This document shows, in pieces, positions 25,767 to 38,583 of a stretch of 64,000 nucleotides of DNA (position 1 is its first letter; each line of letters starts with the position of its first letter). The stretch is from Nocardioides sp. PD653-B2 (lineage in GTDB: Bacteria; Actinomycetota; Actinomycetes; Propionibacteriales; Nocardioidaceae). The translations under genes were made by a program, and so were the position numbers. The DNA lies in assembly GCF_002117935.1 (NCBI RefSeq), contig NZ_BDJE01000025.1:1-64000 (forward strand), written 5' to 3'. The notes below the pieces were generated by a model. The model saw only the letters and a program-made list of their open reading frames with translations, made no database searches and had not been told where the DNA came from.

Positions 25767-26770
25767 GCGACTTCATCGACCTGCTCGGCTACCCGTTCAT
25801 GCAGCGAGCGATCATCGCCGCGGTCTTCACCGGTCTCGCGGCACCGGCCATCGGCACCTACCTCGTGCAGCGACGGCAGGCGCTGATGGGCGACGGCATC
25901 GGCCACGTCGCCGTCACCGGCGTCGCGCTCGGCCTCCTCACGCACGCGTCCCCCACCTGGACCGCCGTCGTCGTGGCCGTGCTCGGCGCGGTCCTCATCG
26001 AGGTCATCCGCGAACGCGGACACACCAACGGCGATGTCGCGCTCGCGCTGCTCTTCTACGGCGGACTGGCGGGCGGCGTCCTGCTCACCGGGCTCGCGGG
26101 GCAGAGCGCCAACCGGTTGAACGAGTTCCTCTTCGGCGCGATCACCACGACCTCGCGCACCGACGTGATCGTCGTGATGGTGCTGGCCGCCGTGATCGTG
26201 CTGGTCTGCGTGGGCCTCGCCCCGCAGCTGTTCGCGGTCGCGCAGGACCAGGAGTTCGCCCGGGTCGCCGGGCTCAACATCCGCTTCTACAACGTGCTGG
26301 TCGCGGTGCTCGCCGCGGTCACCGTCACCGTCGCGATGCGGACCGTGGGGCTGCTGCTGGTCTCGGCGCTGATGGTGGTGCCGGTCGCGACCTCGCAGCA
26401 GGTGACCCGGTCCTTCCGGTCGACGCTCGGTGCCGCGATGGTCCTCGGCACGGTCGCCTCGACGGGCGGGCTGCTGCTCTCGGCGTACACCTCCAACTAC
26501 GCGCGGGTCGCCCCGGGACCCACGATCGTGCTCGTCGCGCTGGCCGGCTTCGTCATCGCCTGGCCGGTCGGGGTCTTCCTGCGGTCGCGGCGCCGACTGC
26601 GTCAGCCGTTCCCCGTGGTCGAGGTCGCCGCCCACGAGGTCATCGACGAGCACCCCCACGACCACGGCAGGGACTGTGGCCACGTCGCGGTGGAGCACGG
26701 CGACCACGTCGACTACGTCCACGGCGGTCACCGACATGCCGTTCACGGGCAGCACTATGACGAGCACTGA
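25763..26770 (+). CDS. znuB: zinc ABC transporter permease
   Basis: A 335-aa ABC-3 family permease with about eight membrane helices. Signatures include RRQALMGDGIGHVAVTGVALG and the coupling region with FARVAGLNIRFYN. After the last helix and a basic RSRRRLRQ stretch comes a cytoplasmic tail of about 50 residues rich in His, Asp and Glu. The GTG start overlaps the znuC stop by 4 nt. The gene runs 14 nt into zur, so all four genes are translationally linked. Confidence 0.94.
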   Translation: MSDFIDLLGYPFMQRAIIAAVFTGLAAPAIGTYLVQRRQALMGDGIGHVAVTGVALGLLTHASPTWTAVVVAVLGAVLIEVIRERGHTNGDVALALLFYGGLAGGVLLTGLAGQSANRLNEFLFGAITTTSRTDVIVVMVLAAVIVLVCVGLAPQLFAVAQDQEFARVAGLNIRFYNVLVAVLAAVTVTVAMRTVGLLLVSALMVVPVATSQQVTRSFRSTLGAAMVLGTVASTGGLLLSAYTSNYARVAPGPTIVLVALAGFVIAWPVGVFLRSRRRLRQPFPVVEVAAHEVIDEHPHDHGRDCGHVAVEHGDHVDYVHGGHRHAVHGQHYDEH

Positions 26771-27170
26771 CCAGCACGGGGCCACCACCCCGCCGCTCCG
26801 CCCGACCCGCCAGCGCAGGGCGGTCATCGAGGCGCTGGAGTCGTTCGCGGACTTCCGCTCCGCCCAGGAGATCCACGAGCTCCTCGGCGACCGCGGCGAG
26901 ACCGTCGGCCTCGCCACCGTCTACCGCACCCTGCAGCGGCTCGCCGAGGCCGGCGACGTCGACCTGCTGCGCACCGAGGACGGCGAGGCGATCTACCGGC
27001 GTTGCTCCGACACCCACCACCATCACCTGGTCTGCCGCTCCTGCGGCGCCACGGTCGAGGTCGAGGGTCCCGCCGTCGAGCGGTGGACTCGCGCGATCGC
27101 CACCGAGCACGGGTACGACGACGTCAGCCACACCCTGGAGATCTTCGGCACCTGCCGCGACTGCGGCTGA
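26757..27170 (+). CDS. zur: zinc uptake regulator (Fur family)
   Basis: A 137-aa Fur-family repressor. The winged helix contains RPTRQRRAVIEALES and VGLATVYRTLQRLAE. Metal sites are THHHHLVCRSCG (His cluster plus CxxC) and CRDCG (second CxxC of the structural zinc site). Its place as the last gene of a zinc uptake operon with Zur boxes at the promoter indicates Zur rather than iron-Fur. Autoregulation follows from the operon structure. The start inside znuB is the ATG giving the family N-terminus. Confidence 0.93.
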   Translation: MTSTDQHGATTPPLRPTRQRRAVIEALESFADFRSAQEIHELLGDRGETVGLATVYRTLQRLAEAGDVDLLRTEDGEAIYRRCSDTHHHHLVCRSCGATVEVEGPAVERWTRAIATEHGYDDVSHTLEIFGTCRDCG

Positions 27171-27173
27171 GCG

Positions 27174-28817
27174 TCACGTCCCGATCGGCAGCCGGACCCG
27201 GAACTCGCTGCCCTGCCCGAGCTCGCTCTCGACCTCGATCCGGCCGCCGTGGCTCTCCACGATCGCCTTGGTGATGCTCAGGCCCAGGCCGACGCCCTGG
27301 ATCGAGCGCTCCTCGGCCTGGCGGCTCCGGAAGAACCGGGTGAACAGGCGGTCGCGGTCGGAGGCCCCGATGCCGATGCCGGTGTCGGCGACGCTGAGCT
27401 CGACCTTGGCGCCGTCGACCGCGACCCGGACCCGCACCCGCCCGCCTGCGGCGGTGTACTTGATCGCGTTCGACACCAGGTTGTCGACGACCTGCGCCAT
27501 CCGCTGCGGGTCGGCCATCACCATCAGCGAGAGGGGCGCGTCGACCTCGATCCCCACGCCGGCCCGCTCCGCGGCGGGCGTGGCCGCCTGCACGCTGTCG
27601 CGCACGATCACGCCCAGGTCGGTCTCGGAGCGGACCACGTGCATCGGCCCGTCGTCGGCCTGCGCGGTGTGGAGCAGGTCGGCCACGAGCCGGTTGAGCC
27701 GGTCGGTGTTGCGGGCGACCACGTCGAGCTGGGCCAAGACGTCCCCGGGCAGGTCCGGCCGGTCCTGGAGGATGTCGACGTAGCCGACGATCGAGGTGAG
27801 CGGCGTCCGCAGCTCGTGCGAGACGGACGCGACGAACTCGTCCTTGACCTTGAGCGCGCGCATGAACTCCGTGACGTCCTTGTAGGCGAGGGCGGCACCC
27901 GCGAAGTCGCCCTGGTCGCGCACTGACCGGGCGGACACCGAGATCGCCCGGCGGGTCAGCGGGTCGGCACCGATCCAGAGGCGGCAGTCGTCGAACTCCT
28001 CGCCCTGGCTGGCGCGGTACGTCGGCATCTCGTGCGGGCCGAGCGGCGTGACGCCGTCGGCGGCATAGATCTGGCCGACCTGACCCGCACGACCGTTGTG
28101 CCCGTCCGGGTAGCCGATCCGCATGAAGGCTTCGTGCCGCTTGTTCATCGACCGGTACGTGCCGTCGGGGTCGAGGAGCACCAGCCCCACGTCGACGGTG
28201 TCGAGGATCGCCTCGGAGAAGGCGCGCTGCTCCTCGATGACGGCCAGCGCGGCCGCGAGCTCGCCTCGACCGCGCTCGGCCGTCTCCCGGTTGGCCTCCG
28301 AGCGCTCCAGCGCCGAGGAGATCGCCAGCGACGCCCACGCGACCGTGCACAGGATGAGCACCGAGCGGGAGAGGTTGACGCCGGAGGCGCCGAGGTGGAC
28401 CAGGTCCGGGATGACGATCAGGAAGGCCGCACCTGCCACCGCGACCTGGACGCCGCGCATGCCGAACTTGCGGCCGAGCCACAGCGCGGGGAGCACGGCG
28501 AGCAGGCCCGCGCCCGCACCCGCGGCGTCCATCCGGGAGAGCCCCAGCGCCGCCATGTCGAGCAGCGGGACGGTGACGACGGCCCAGCGCGGCAGCGTCG
28601 CCCAGGGCGCCACGGCCGCGACCACACCGACGATCCCGACCAGCGCCAGCCCGACGAGCGGCCCGGGGCCGAACGGCGCACCGCCCCCGCCGACGGCCCG
28701 CAGCACCAGGTCGAGGACGTAGAGCGCGACGAAGAGTGCCTGGATCACCCCCGGGTGCGGGTCCTCGGTGAGAAGGATCCGGCGGGCAGTTCCCGTGGCT
28801 CGCCCGAGAGTCCCCAT
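27174..28817 (-). CDS. membrane PAS sensor histidine kinase
   Basis: A 547-aa kinase. The N-terminal 190 residues hold about six membrane helices, followed by a coiled segment (LERSEANRETAERGRGELAA) and one PAS domain (about 205-320). The HisKA box is SVSHELRTPLTSIVGYVDIL, the N box NLVSNAIKYT, and the G boxes DTGIGIG and GVGLGLSI. No response regulator is adjacent. The stop lies 3 nt from the convergent zur stop. The signal is unknown. Confidence 0.9.
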   Translation of the reverse strand: MGTLGRATGTARRILLTEDPHPGVIQALFVALYVLDLVLRAVGGGGAPFGPGPLVGLALVGIVGVVAAVAPWATLPRWAVVTVPLLDMAALGLSRMDAAGAGAGLLAVLPALWLGRKFGMRGVQVAVAGAAFLIVIPDLVHLGASGVNLSRSVLILCTVAWASLAISSALERSEANRETAERGRGELAAALAVIEEQRAFSEAILDTVDVGLVLLDPDGTYRSMNKRHEAFMRIGYPDGHNGRAGQVGQIYAADGVTPLGPHEMPTYRASQGEEFDDCRLWIGADPLTRRAISVSARSVRDQGDFAGAALAYKDVTEFMRALKVKDEFVASVSHELRTPLTSIVGYVDILQDRPDLPGDVLAQLDVVARNTDRLNRLVADLLHTAQADDGPMHVVRSETDLGVIVRDSVQAATPAAERAGVGIEVDAPLSLMVMADPQRMAQVVDNLVSNAIKYTAAGGRVRVRVAVDGAKVELSVADTGIGIGASDRDRLFTRFFRSRQAEERSIQGVGLGLSITKAIVESHGGRIEVESELGQGSEFRVRLPIGT

Positions 28818-28908
28818 CCACCCTCCTCCCTCCCGTCGGTGGCCTCAGGATGGCAGAGAGCACGGCCCAGGACGGGGAACTCGGACCGGTCCACCGACGA
28901 ACGGACCG

Positions 28909-29691
28909 TCACGAGCCGGGGTTGGGGACCGCTCCGCCGTACCGGCGGTCGCGCCGCGTGTAGCGGTCGATCGCGTCCCACAGGTGCCGACGGTCCACGT
29001 CGGGCCAGAGCACGTCGGTGAAGACCAGCTCGGCGTACGCCGCCTGCCAGAGCATGAAGTTGGAGAGCCGCTGCTCCCCCGACGTCCGCCAGACCAGGTC
29101 GGCGTCGGACTGCTCGGGCACGTAGAGGTGGCGGGCGAAGGTCCTCTCGTCGACCTTCTCGGGGTCCAGCCGCCCGGCGGCGACCTCGCGGGCGATGCTG
29201 CGGGCGGTGTCGGCGAGCTCGGCCCGGCCGCCGTAGTTGACGCACATGGTCAGCGTGAGGACGTCGTTCTTCCGGGTCAGCTCCTCGGCGGCCTGGAGCT
29301 CCTTGATCACGGACTTCCACAGTCGCGGGGCTCGGCCGGCCCACCGGACCTGCACACCCAGCTCGTGCATCTCGTCGCGTCGGCGGCGGATCACGTCGCG
29401 GTTGAAGCCCATCAGGAACTTGACCTCGTCGGGTGAGCGCGACCAGTTCTCGGTCGAGAAGGCGTACGCCGAGATCGCCTTCACGCCGATCTCGATCCCG
29501 CCCTCGACCACGTCGAAGAGCGAGTGCTCGCCCTGCTCGTGACCCTTGGTGCGGGGCAGCCCGCGCTCCTTGGCCCAGCGACCGTTGCCGTCCATCACGA
29601 TGGCGACGTGCTTCGGCACCAGGTCCCTCGGGATCGCCGGCGGCCGCGCTCCCGAGGGGTGCGGGGTGGGCTGGCGGACCGTGCGCTTCAC
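28909..29691 (-). CDS. uppS: cis-prenyltransferase (undecaprenyl/decaprenyl diphosphate synthase)
   Basis: Condenses isopentenyl diphosphate into the long polyprenyl carrier for wall synthesis; 260 aa. Family blocks are HVAIVMDGNGRWAKERGLPR (catalytic Asp, diphosphate Arg), GVKAISAYAFSTENWSR, CVNYGGRAEL and DLVWRTSGEQRLSNFMLWQAAYAEL. Actinobacteria often have two such enzymes of different chain length, and which this is cannot be told. It lies downstream of recO on the same strand, separated by a large inverted repeat. Confidence 0.93.
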   Translation of the reverse strand: MKRTVRQPTPHPSGARPPAIPRDLVPKHVAIVMDGNGRWAKERGLPRTKGHEQGEHSLFDVVEGGIEIGVKAISAYAFSTENWSRSPDEVKFLMGFNRDVIRRRRDEMHELGVQVRWAGRAPRLWKSVIKELQAAEELTRKNDVLTLTMCVNYGGRAELADTARSIAREVAAGRLDPEKVDERTFARHLYVPEQSDADLVWRTSGEQRLSNFMLWQAAYAELVFTDVLWPDVDRRHLWDAIDRYTRRDRRYGGAVPNPGS

Positions 29692-29733
29692 GGGCCGAGC
29701 CTACGGGGCGATGAGGGGTCGGTCAGTGCTGTG

Positions 29734-29823
29734 GGGTTTCACCGGCTGACCGCCAGAACCTGCACGACACGCCGGTGGCCCCCGGCGTGTCGTGCGGGGC
29801 TCGGCGGCCGACCGGTGAAACCC
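29734..29823. repeat. nested inverted repeat between recO and uppS (probable terminator)
   Basis: An outer arm GGGTTTCACCGG (29734-29745) pairs exactly with CCGGTGAAACCC (29812-29823). Inside it, GCACGACACGCCGG (29762-29775) pairs exactly with CCGGCGTGTCGTGC (29782-29795) around a 6-nt loop. The structure lies 5 bp beyond the recO stop and 42 bp before uppS. It could fold as one long hairpin with an internal bulge on either strand. Termination after recO is the simplest role. Confidence 0.85.
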
Positions 29824-29828
29824 GCCGC

Positions 29829-30557
29829 TCACCGCTCCACGTAGGCCAGCGACTTGAGGCCGCGCTCGAGGTGCCAGGCGAGGTAGGCGGCGACCAGCGT
29901 GCTCGCCTCGCGCAGGTGGCGCGGGTCGGCGACGTCGACGACCGGCCAGTCGCCCGCGAGCAGCGCGCCCATCACGGCCACGGTCTCCGCGGCCGGGCCG
30001 GCCGAGCCGGGCACCCGGCAGGTCACGCAGAGCATGCCGCCCATCGACGGGTTGAACCAGCGGTGCGGGCCCTCGTCACCACAGCGGGCGCAGTGCTCGA
30101 ACGACGGCGCGTAGCCGGCGACGGCCAGGGAGCGGAGCAGGTAGGAGTCGAGCACCTGGCCCGGGCCGCGCTCGCCCGACGACAGCACCCGCAGCCCGCC
30201 GACGAGCAGGAGGAAGTGCTGGAGCGACGGCTGCTTCTCCTCGTCGACCAGCCGGTCGGCGGTCTCGAGCATCACGGTGCCGGCGGTGTAGCGGTCGTAG
30301 TCGAGGCCCAGGCCGGCGTGGAAGAGGGTCAGCGTCTCGGCCTGGGTGATGGTGTCGAGGCTGCGTCCCTCGGCCAGCTGGAGGTCGACGTGGGTGAACG
30401 GCTCGAGGCGCGAGCCGAAGCGCGAGGTGGTGCGGCGTACGCCCTTCGCGACCGCGCGGACCCGCCCGTGGTGGCGGGTCAGCAGGGTGATGATGCGGTC
30501 GGCCTCACCCAGCTTGTGGGTGCGCAGCACGATCGCCTCGTCGCGGTAGAGAGGCAC
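29829..30557 (-). CDS. recO: DNA repair protein RecO
   Basis: RecF-pathway protein that helps load RecA; 242 aa. The N-terminal OB fold reads YRDEAIVLRTHKLGEADRIITLLTRHHG. The helical C-terminal domain has a zinc site CARCGDEG...CVTC (two CxxC pairs). The recO-uppS order is conserved in actinobacteria. 30 nt separate its start from the hydrolase stop upstream on the same strand. Confidence 0.95.
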   Translation of the reverse strand: MPLYRDEAIVLRTHKLGEADRIITLLTRHHGRVRAVAKGVRRTTSRFGSRLEPFTHVDLQLAEGRSLDTITQAETLTLFHAGLGLDYDRYTAGTVMLETADRLVDEEKQPSLQHFLLLVGGLRVLSSGERGPGQVLDSYLLRSLAVAGYAPSFEHCARCGDEGPHRWFNPSMGGMLCVTCRVPGSAGPAAETVAVMGALLAGDWPVVDVADPRHLREASTLVAAYLAWHLERGLKSLAYVER

Positions 30558-30587
30558 CCGCTCATTCTGCCCGGTGGGCGGGCAAAA

Positions 30588-31445
30588 CTACGTCGCCGTA
30601 CGGCGTCGGCGGCGGGGTGTCTTCCAGCAGGTGGTGGCGAGCTCGACGGCCGCCCGGTCCAGCCGCTCCGGCCGGAGCCGCCACTCGAGGGCGGAGCGGG
30701 AGCGCAGCAGGGTCGCCCGCGGGATCTCGGCGGCGAGCATCGCGGCGTCGGCGAGGGGGTGGACCGGGTCGAGCGGGTGGCCGACGACCAGCGCCGGGAC
30801 GGAGATCCGCCGGCGCTCGCGCGACGAGGGCGCGGCGCGTCCGAAGAAGAGCCCGTGCAGCAGGGCGGCCATCGCGTCCGCACGCTGGTCGCAGGTGTCG
30901 AGCGCGACGCCGGCCCAGAACGGCACGATGCCGCGCGGGATCGGCCGGGTGGCCCGGCGCAGGGCGGTCACCGTCACCGGCAGGAAGCGGGCAGCCAGGA
31001 GCAGCGGGCCGAAGGCGACGATCCCCGACTCCACGCCGTTGTCGAGGATCGGCGCCTCGAGCAGCAGGCCGCGGACCCGGTCGGTGGCGATCGCCGCGGT
31101 CTCGAGGGCGATGTTGGCGCCCAGCGACGAGCCGCCGACGACCGCCTGGGCGGCGCCGACGTGGTCGAGGAGCGCCACGACCTGCTCGGCGAAGGCGGTC
31201 ACCGAGTAGGCGTGCGGGTCGGCCGGACGATCGGACCGGCCGTGACCCAGCGGGTCGAGCGTGACCACGTGGAAGCCCTCGGCGGCCAGCACGCGGGCCA
31301 GCGGCTGCTGCATCCGGCGCGGCATCAGCTGGCCGGGCAGCAGCACCACCCAGGCGTCCCCGGAGCCGTACTCGGTGTACTCGAGCCGGTCCCGGCCCGC
31401 GTCTCCCTCGACGAAGAACTGCCCGATCCGCTCCGACACCAACAT
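30588..31445 (-). CDS. alpha/beta hydrolase
   Basis: A 285-aa hydrolase. The oxyanion region is VVLLPGQLMPRRM and the nucleophile elbow GGSSLGAN (Ser). The acid is probably in GHPLDPVHPLAD. The His expected near the C-terminus is not obvious by eye, and the last residues WKTPRRRRRTAT are unusually basic. Either the C-terminus is divergent or catalysis differs. It probably shares a leftward transcript with recO. The substrate is unknown. Confidence 0.78.
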   Translation of the reverse strand: MLVSERIGQFFVEGDAGRDRLEYTEYGSGDAWVVLLPGQLMPRRMQQPLARVLAAEGFHVVTLDPLGHGRSDRPADPHAYSVTAFAEQVVALLDHVGAAQAVVGGSSLGANIALETAAIATDRVRGLLLEAPILDNGVESGIVAFGPLLLAARFLPVTVTALRRATRPIPRGIVPFWAGVALDTCDQRADAMAALLHGLFFGRAAPSSRERRRISVPALVVGHPLDPVHPLADAAMLAAEIPRATLLRSRSALEWRLRPERLDRAAVELATTCWKTPRRRRRTAT

Positions 31446-31520
31446 GGCGCAAACCTAACCCGCCCGTCCCGCGCTGCGTGGGGGCTCGCCCTGGGGCCCG
31501 TACTGCACAACACTTCACCC

Positions 31521-36036
<4,516 letters not shown>

Positions 36037-36041
36037 TCACT

Positions 36042-36083
36042 CCGCAGCGAGGGGGTCCGGCTCGGGCTCAGACCTCGCTACGG
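36042..36083 (-). promoter_or_regulatory. hairpin in the leuA leader overlapping the leader peptide
   Basis: On the minus strand CCGTAGCGAGG (36073-36083, inside the leader peptide codons) pairs with CCTCGCTGCGG (36042-36052), 11 bp with one G-U. A ribosome stalled at the Leu codons just upstream would change whether this stem forms, as in translation-dependent attenuation of amino-acid operons. I do not see a T-run, so control may act on leuA translation or by an atypical terminator. Confidence 0.55.
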
Positions 36084-36112
36084 CAGCGAAGGAGAAGCTG
36101 GCGCATCGTCAT
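36068..36112 (-). CDS. leuL: leuA leader peptide
   Basis: A 14-codon reading frame, MTMRQLLLRCRSEV, ends 73 nt before the leuA start. It has three consecutive Leu codons (CTT CTC CTT), a GAGGGGG ribosome site 3 nt before the ATG and a TAGGGT -10 box at 36122-36127. CTT is rare in this high-GC genome, which fits a stalling signal. Short Leu-rich leader peptides before leuA are known in actinobacteria. Confidence 0.72.
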   Translation of the reverse strand: MTMRQLLLRCRSEV

Positions 36113-36141
36113 GACCCCCTCACCCTAGCCCACGATTCTCG

Positions 36142-36300
36142 GTGGCGGGCCAGGACCCACTCATCGAGACTGGGCGGGTGCTCGTCACCCGCATCCATCC
36201 CGATGACCCGGACCTCGACCTGGCCGGCGCGATCGCCGCCGTCCACACGCTCGGCAGCCCGGTCGTCGGCGTCGACCGGGGCTACGGTCGGGCCCTGTGA
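36142..36300 (+). CDS. possible small protein upstream of the flavodoxin-like gene
   Basis: From GTG 36142 (or GTG 36178) a frame of 52 or 40 aa runs to a TGA at 36298-36300. It overlaps the next start codon by 4 nt (GTGA), as in coupled genes. Third positions are strongly G/C from 36178 onward (VLVTRIHPDDPDLDLAGAIA). No homologue comes to mind and no ribosome site is convincing. It could also be chance openness in a high-GC leader. Confidence 0.35.
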   Translation: MAGQDPLIETGRVLVTRIHPDDPDLDLAGAIAAVHTLGSPVVGVDRGYGRAL

Positions 36301-36779
36301 GCACCCTGCTGATCGTCCACCACTCCCCCACGCCCACCGTCCGGTCGCTCGCCGACGCCGTGGTCGCCGGGGCGAACGACGACGCGATCGAGGGCGTCGA
36401 CGTCGTGGTCCGCGAGGCCCTCGAGGCGAACGCCGACGACGTGCTCGCGGCCGACGGCTTCCTGCTCGGCACGACCGCGAACTTCGGCTACATGAGCGGT
36501 GCGCTCAAGCACTTCTTCGACACGATCTTCCTCGAGGCCGGCGGCGCGCTCACCGACGACGGGTCGGCCGGGGCGTCGGGCGGCGGCAAGAAGCCGTTCG
36601 GGCTGTGGGTGCACGGCCGCTACGACACGACCGGGGCCGTGCGGTCGGTGCTGTCGATCGTCGGCGCACTCCCCTGGACCCAGGCCGCACCCGTGCTCGC
36701 CGTGCTCGGCGACGTCGGCGACGAGCAGCGCGAAGCGGCGTACGAGCTGGGTGGGACGCTCGCGGCGCTGTTGAGCTGA
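36297..36779 (+). CDS. flavodoxin-like NAD(P)H-dependent oxidoreductase
   Basis: A 160-aa flavoprotein fold. The N-terminus TLLIVHHSPTPTVRSLADAV supplies the FMN-phosphate loop. GFLLGTTANFGYMSGALKHFFDTIF is the typical WrbA/NADPH-dependent FMN reductase signature. It probably reduces quinones or flavins in the cytoplasm. The GTG start is coupled to the possible small reading frame before it. Confidence 0.82.
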   Translation: MSTLLIVHHSPTPTVRSLADAVVAGANDDAIEGVDVVVREALEANADDVLAADGFLLGTTANFGYMSGALKHFFDTIFLEAGGALTDDGSAGASGGGKKPFGLWVHGRYDTTGAVRSVLSIVGALPWTQAAPVLAVLGDVGDEQREAAYELGGTLAALLS

Positions 36780-36827
36780 TGCCTGCCCCGGGCGCACGCG
36801 GGGCCGTGAGCGCCCTGCCCGTGACGG

Positions 36828-37172
36828 TCAGTCGATGCACTGACGCCAGGCACCGGCCTGCCAACCGCCGCCGGGGGTGCGCCAGACATCGACCTGGACC
36901 AGGCGGCGACCGTGTCGGTTGAGCAGGTCGACGACGCGCACAGCGTCCTGGTCGCCCGCGCCGACATCGTGTCCTCGGGCCTGGACGCGGACGGAGTCGA
37001 CACGGCCCCACCTCACGGTGTCCAGCATCGCGTCCTTCAAGCCGGCCCACGTGGTGGCGCTGGCGACGGGGGCGTAGTCACTCACGCAGTCGCTGCCGCC
37101 CGTGCTGCCCGCGCAGGCCGTGAGCACCCCGCAGACGAGGACGACGCAACCCATCCGAACCGATGCCGTCAT
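36828..37172 (-). CDS. small lipoprotein, unknown function
   Basis: A 114-aa protein. The signal peptide ends in the lipobox LTAC, and the mature part contains two more Cys (in SDCVSDY near the start and CID at the end) that may form a disulfide. The phrase DAVRVVDLLNRHGRRLVQVDVWRTPGGGW suggests a small NTF2-like or cystatin-like fold, but no family is recognised. Starts at 37172 or 37154 (next ATG) are possible; the first is used. Confidence 0.6.
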   Translation of the reverse strand: MTASVRMGCVVLVCGVLTACAGSTGGSDCVSDYAPVASATTWAGLKDAMLDTVRWGRVDSVRVQARGHDVGAGDQDAVRVVDLLNRHGRRLVQVDVWRTPGGGWQAGAWRQCID

Positions 37173-37231
37173 GCCCCTGGGACGCCGGCTCGCCGGGAGT
37201 GGTTCCACGGACCGCACGGGCGTCGTCAGCG

Positions 37232-38458
37232 CTACGCCGTGCTGCCCGGCTCCAGGCGGGCTCCGACTCCGAGGGTGACGCCCGCACCGACGGTCGACCC
37301 GCGGCCGACCAGCACGATGGCGTCGGGGTCGTCCGGGTCGGTGTCGGGCGAGCCCACCTCGGCACCACGCTCGATCACGCAGCCGCTGTCGACGACCGCC
37401 CAGTCGAGGCGGGCACCCTCGCGCACGACGGTATCGGCGAAGACGACGCTGTCGCGCACCAGCGCCCCCTCCTCGACCACGACTCCAGGGCCGAGCACGC
37501 TGCGGATCGCCGTACCGCCGACCCGCACGCCCGGGGCGATCAGGCTGTCGACGACGCGGCCGCCGTCGAGCACCCGCGCCGGCGGGCGCTGCGGCTGGTG
37601 GCTGATGATCGGCCAGTCCGGGTCGCCGAGCACGCCCTGGTCGTCGGTGAGGAAGTCGCGGTGCGCGGCGAGGTACTTGTGCGGCTGGCCCAGGTCCTTC
37701 CAGTAGCCGGGCATCGGGTGCGCCACCACGCCTCCACGGTCGACGAGGCGCGGCACCAGGTGCTCCCCGAAGTCGCCGAGCCCGGTGTCGCCCTCCTCGG
37801 CGTCGCCGCCGAGCTCGCGGTGCAGCTCCTCCACGACCTCCACGAGCGCAGCCGGGTCGTAGACGAAGATCTCGGTGGCCACGGTCGTCGTGGTCGGCGT
37901 GTCCGGCTTGTAGTCGAACGCCGTGACCCGCCCGTCGCCGTCCGCCACGACGGTCGCGTGGTCCCCGGCCTCCTCGATCGGCACCTCCGTCGTGACGACC
38001 GTGCACTCGGCCCGGTGGCGCCGGTGCGTGCGCACCGCGTCCATCAGGTCGAAGCGGTAGACGTGGTCTGCGCTCATCACCACCACCAGGTCGGGGTCGT
38101 GCTCCCGGATCTGGTCGCGGATGCGGTAGAGCTCGTCGGCGTTGCCGGTCGCGAAGCCTTCCTCGTCGGTCGACCCGGTGCCCTCCTGCGGCATCAGGAA
38201 GCGGAGCCCGCCGCGGTTGCGGTCGAGGTCCCACGGGCGCCCGTTGAGCACGTGCTCCCCGAGCGAGGACCCCAGGAACTGGACGGACAGCCAGACGTCG
38301 GTGATCCCGCTGTGCGCCAGGTTGGACAGGGAGAAGTCGATCAGCTGGTAGGACCCGGCGAACGGCAGCGCCGGTTTGGCGCGCTCCCGCGTCAGGACGT
38401 CCATCCGGCTGCCGGCACCGCCGGCTTGGATGATGGCGAGGATGTGTCGACGGCGCAT
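37232..38458 (-). CDS. glgC: ADP-glucose pyrophosphorylase-type nucleotidyltransferase
   Basis: A 408-aa enzyme that makes ADP-glucose from glucose-1-phosphate and ATP for glycogen. The pyrophosphorylase loop is IIQAGGAGSRMDVLTRERAKPA, followed by YQLIDFSLSNLAHSGI, VVMSADHVYRFD (metal Asp) and HPMPGYWKDLGQP. The C-terminal 110 residues form a hexapeptide left-handed helix (repeats such as VLGPGVVVEEGALVRDSV). It is closely GlgC-like; the exact sugar nucleotide is inferred. It is divergent from the lipoprotein pair. Confidence 0.88.
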   Translation of the reverse strand: MRRRHILAIIQAGGAGSRMDVLTRERAKPALPFAGSYQLIDFSLSNLAHSGITDVWLSVQFLGSSLGEHVLNGRPWDLDRNRGGLRFLMPQEGTGSTDEEGFATGNADELYRIRDQIREHDPDLVVVMSADHVYRFDLMDAVRTHRRHRAECTVVTTEVPIEEAGDHATVVADGDGRVTAFDYKPDTPTTTTVATEIFVYDPAALVEVVEELHRELGGDAEEGDTGLGDFGEHLVPRLVDRGGVVAHPMPGYWKDLGQPHKYLAAHRDFLTDDQGVLGDPDWPIISHQPQRPPARVLDGGRVVDSLIAPGVRVGGTAIRSVLGPGVVVEEGALVRDSVVFADTVVREGARLDWAVVDSGCVIERGAEVGSPDTDPDDPDAIVLVGRGSTVGAGVTLGVGARLEPGSTA

Positions 38459-38583
38459 GCCCCACCGTGCCCACGGCCGCCCACGGCCACACGTCCTCCT
38501 CCGCCCCCGCGGGAGGACAGGCGGGCGGCGGTACGATCACGCGGTCCGTCGCCCGACCGACGAGGCCCACCCGAGGAGACGCT

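Noticed and set aside
29775..31520. 582-codon upstream extension of the MASE1 kinase
   Set aside because: It is antisense to recO and the hydrolase. The ATG at 31521 starts the membrane domain.
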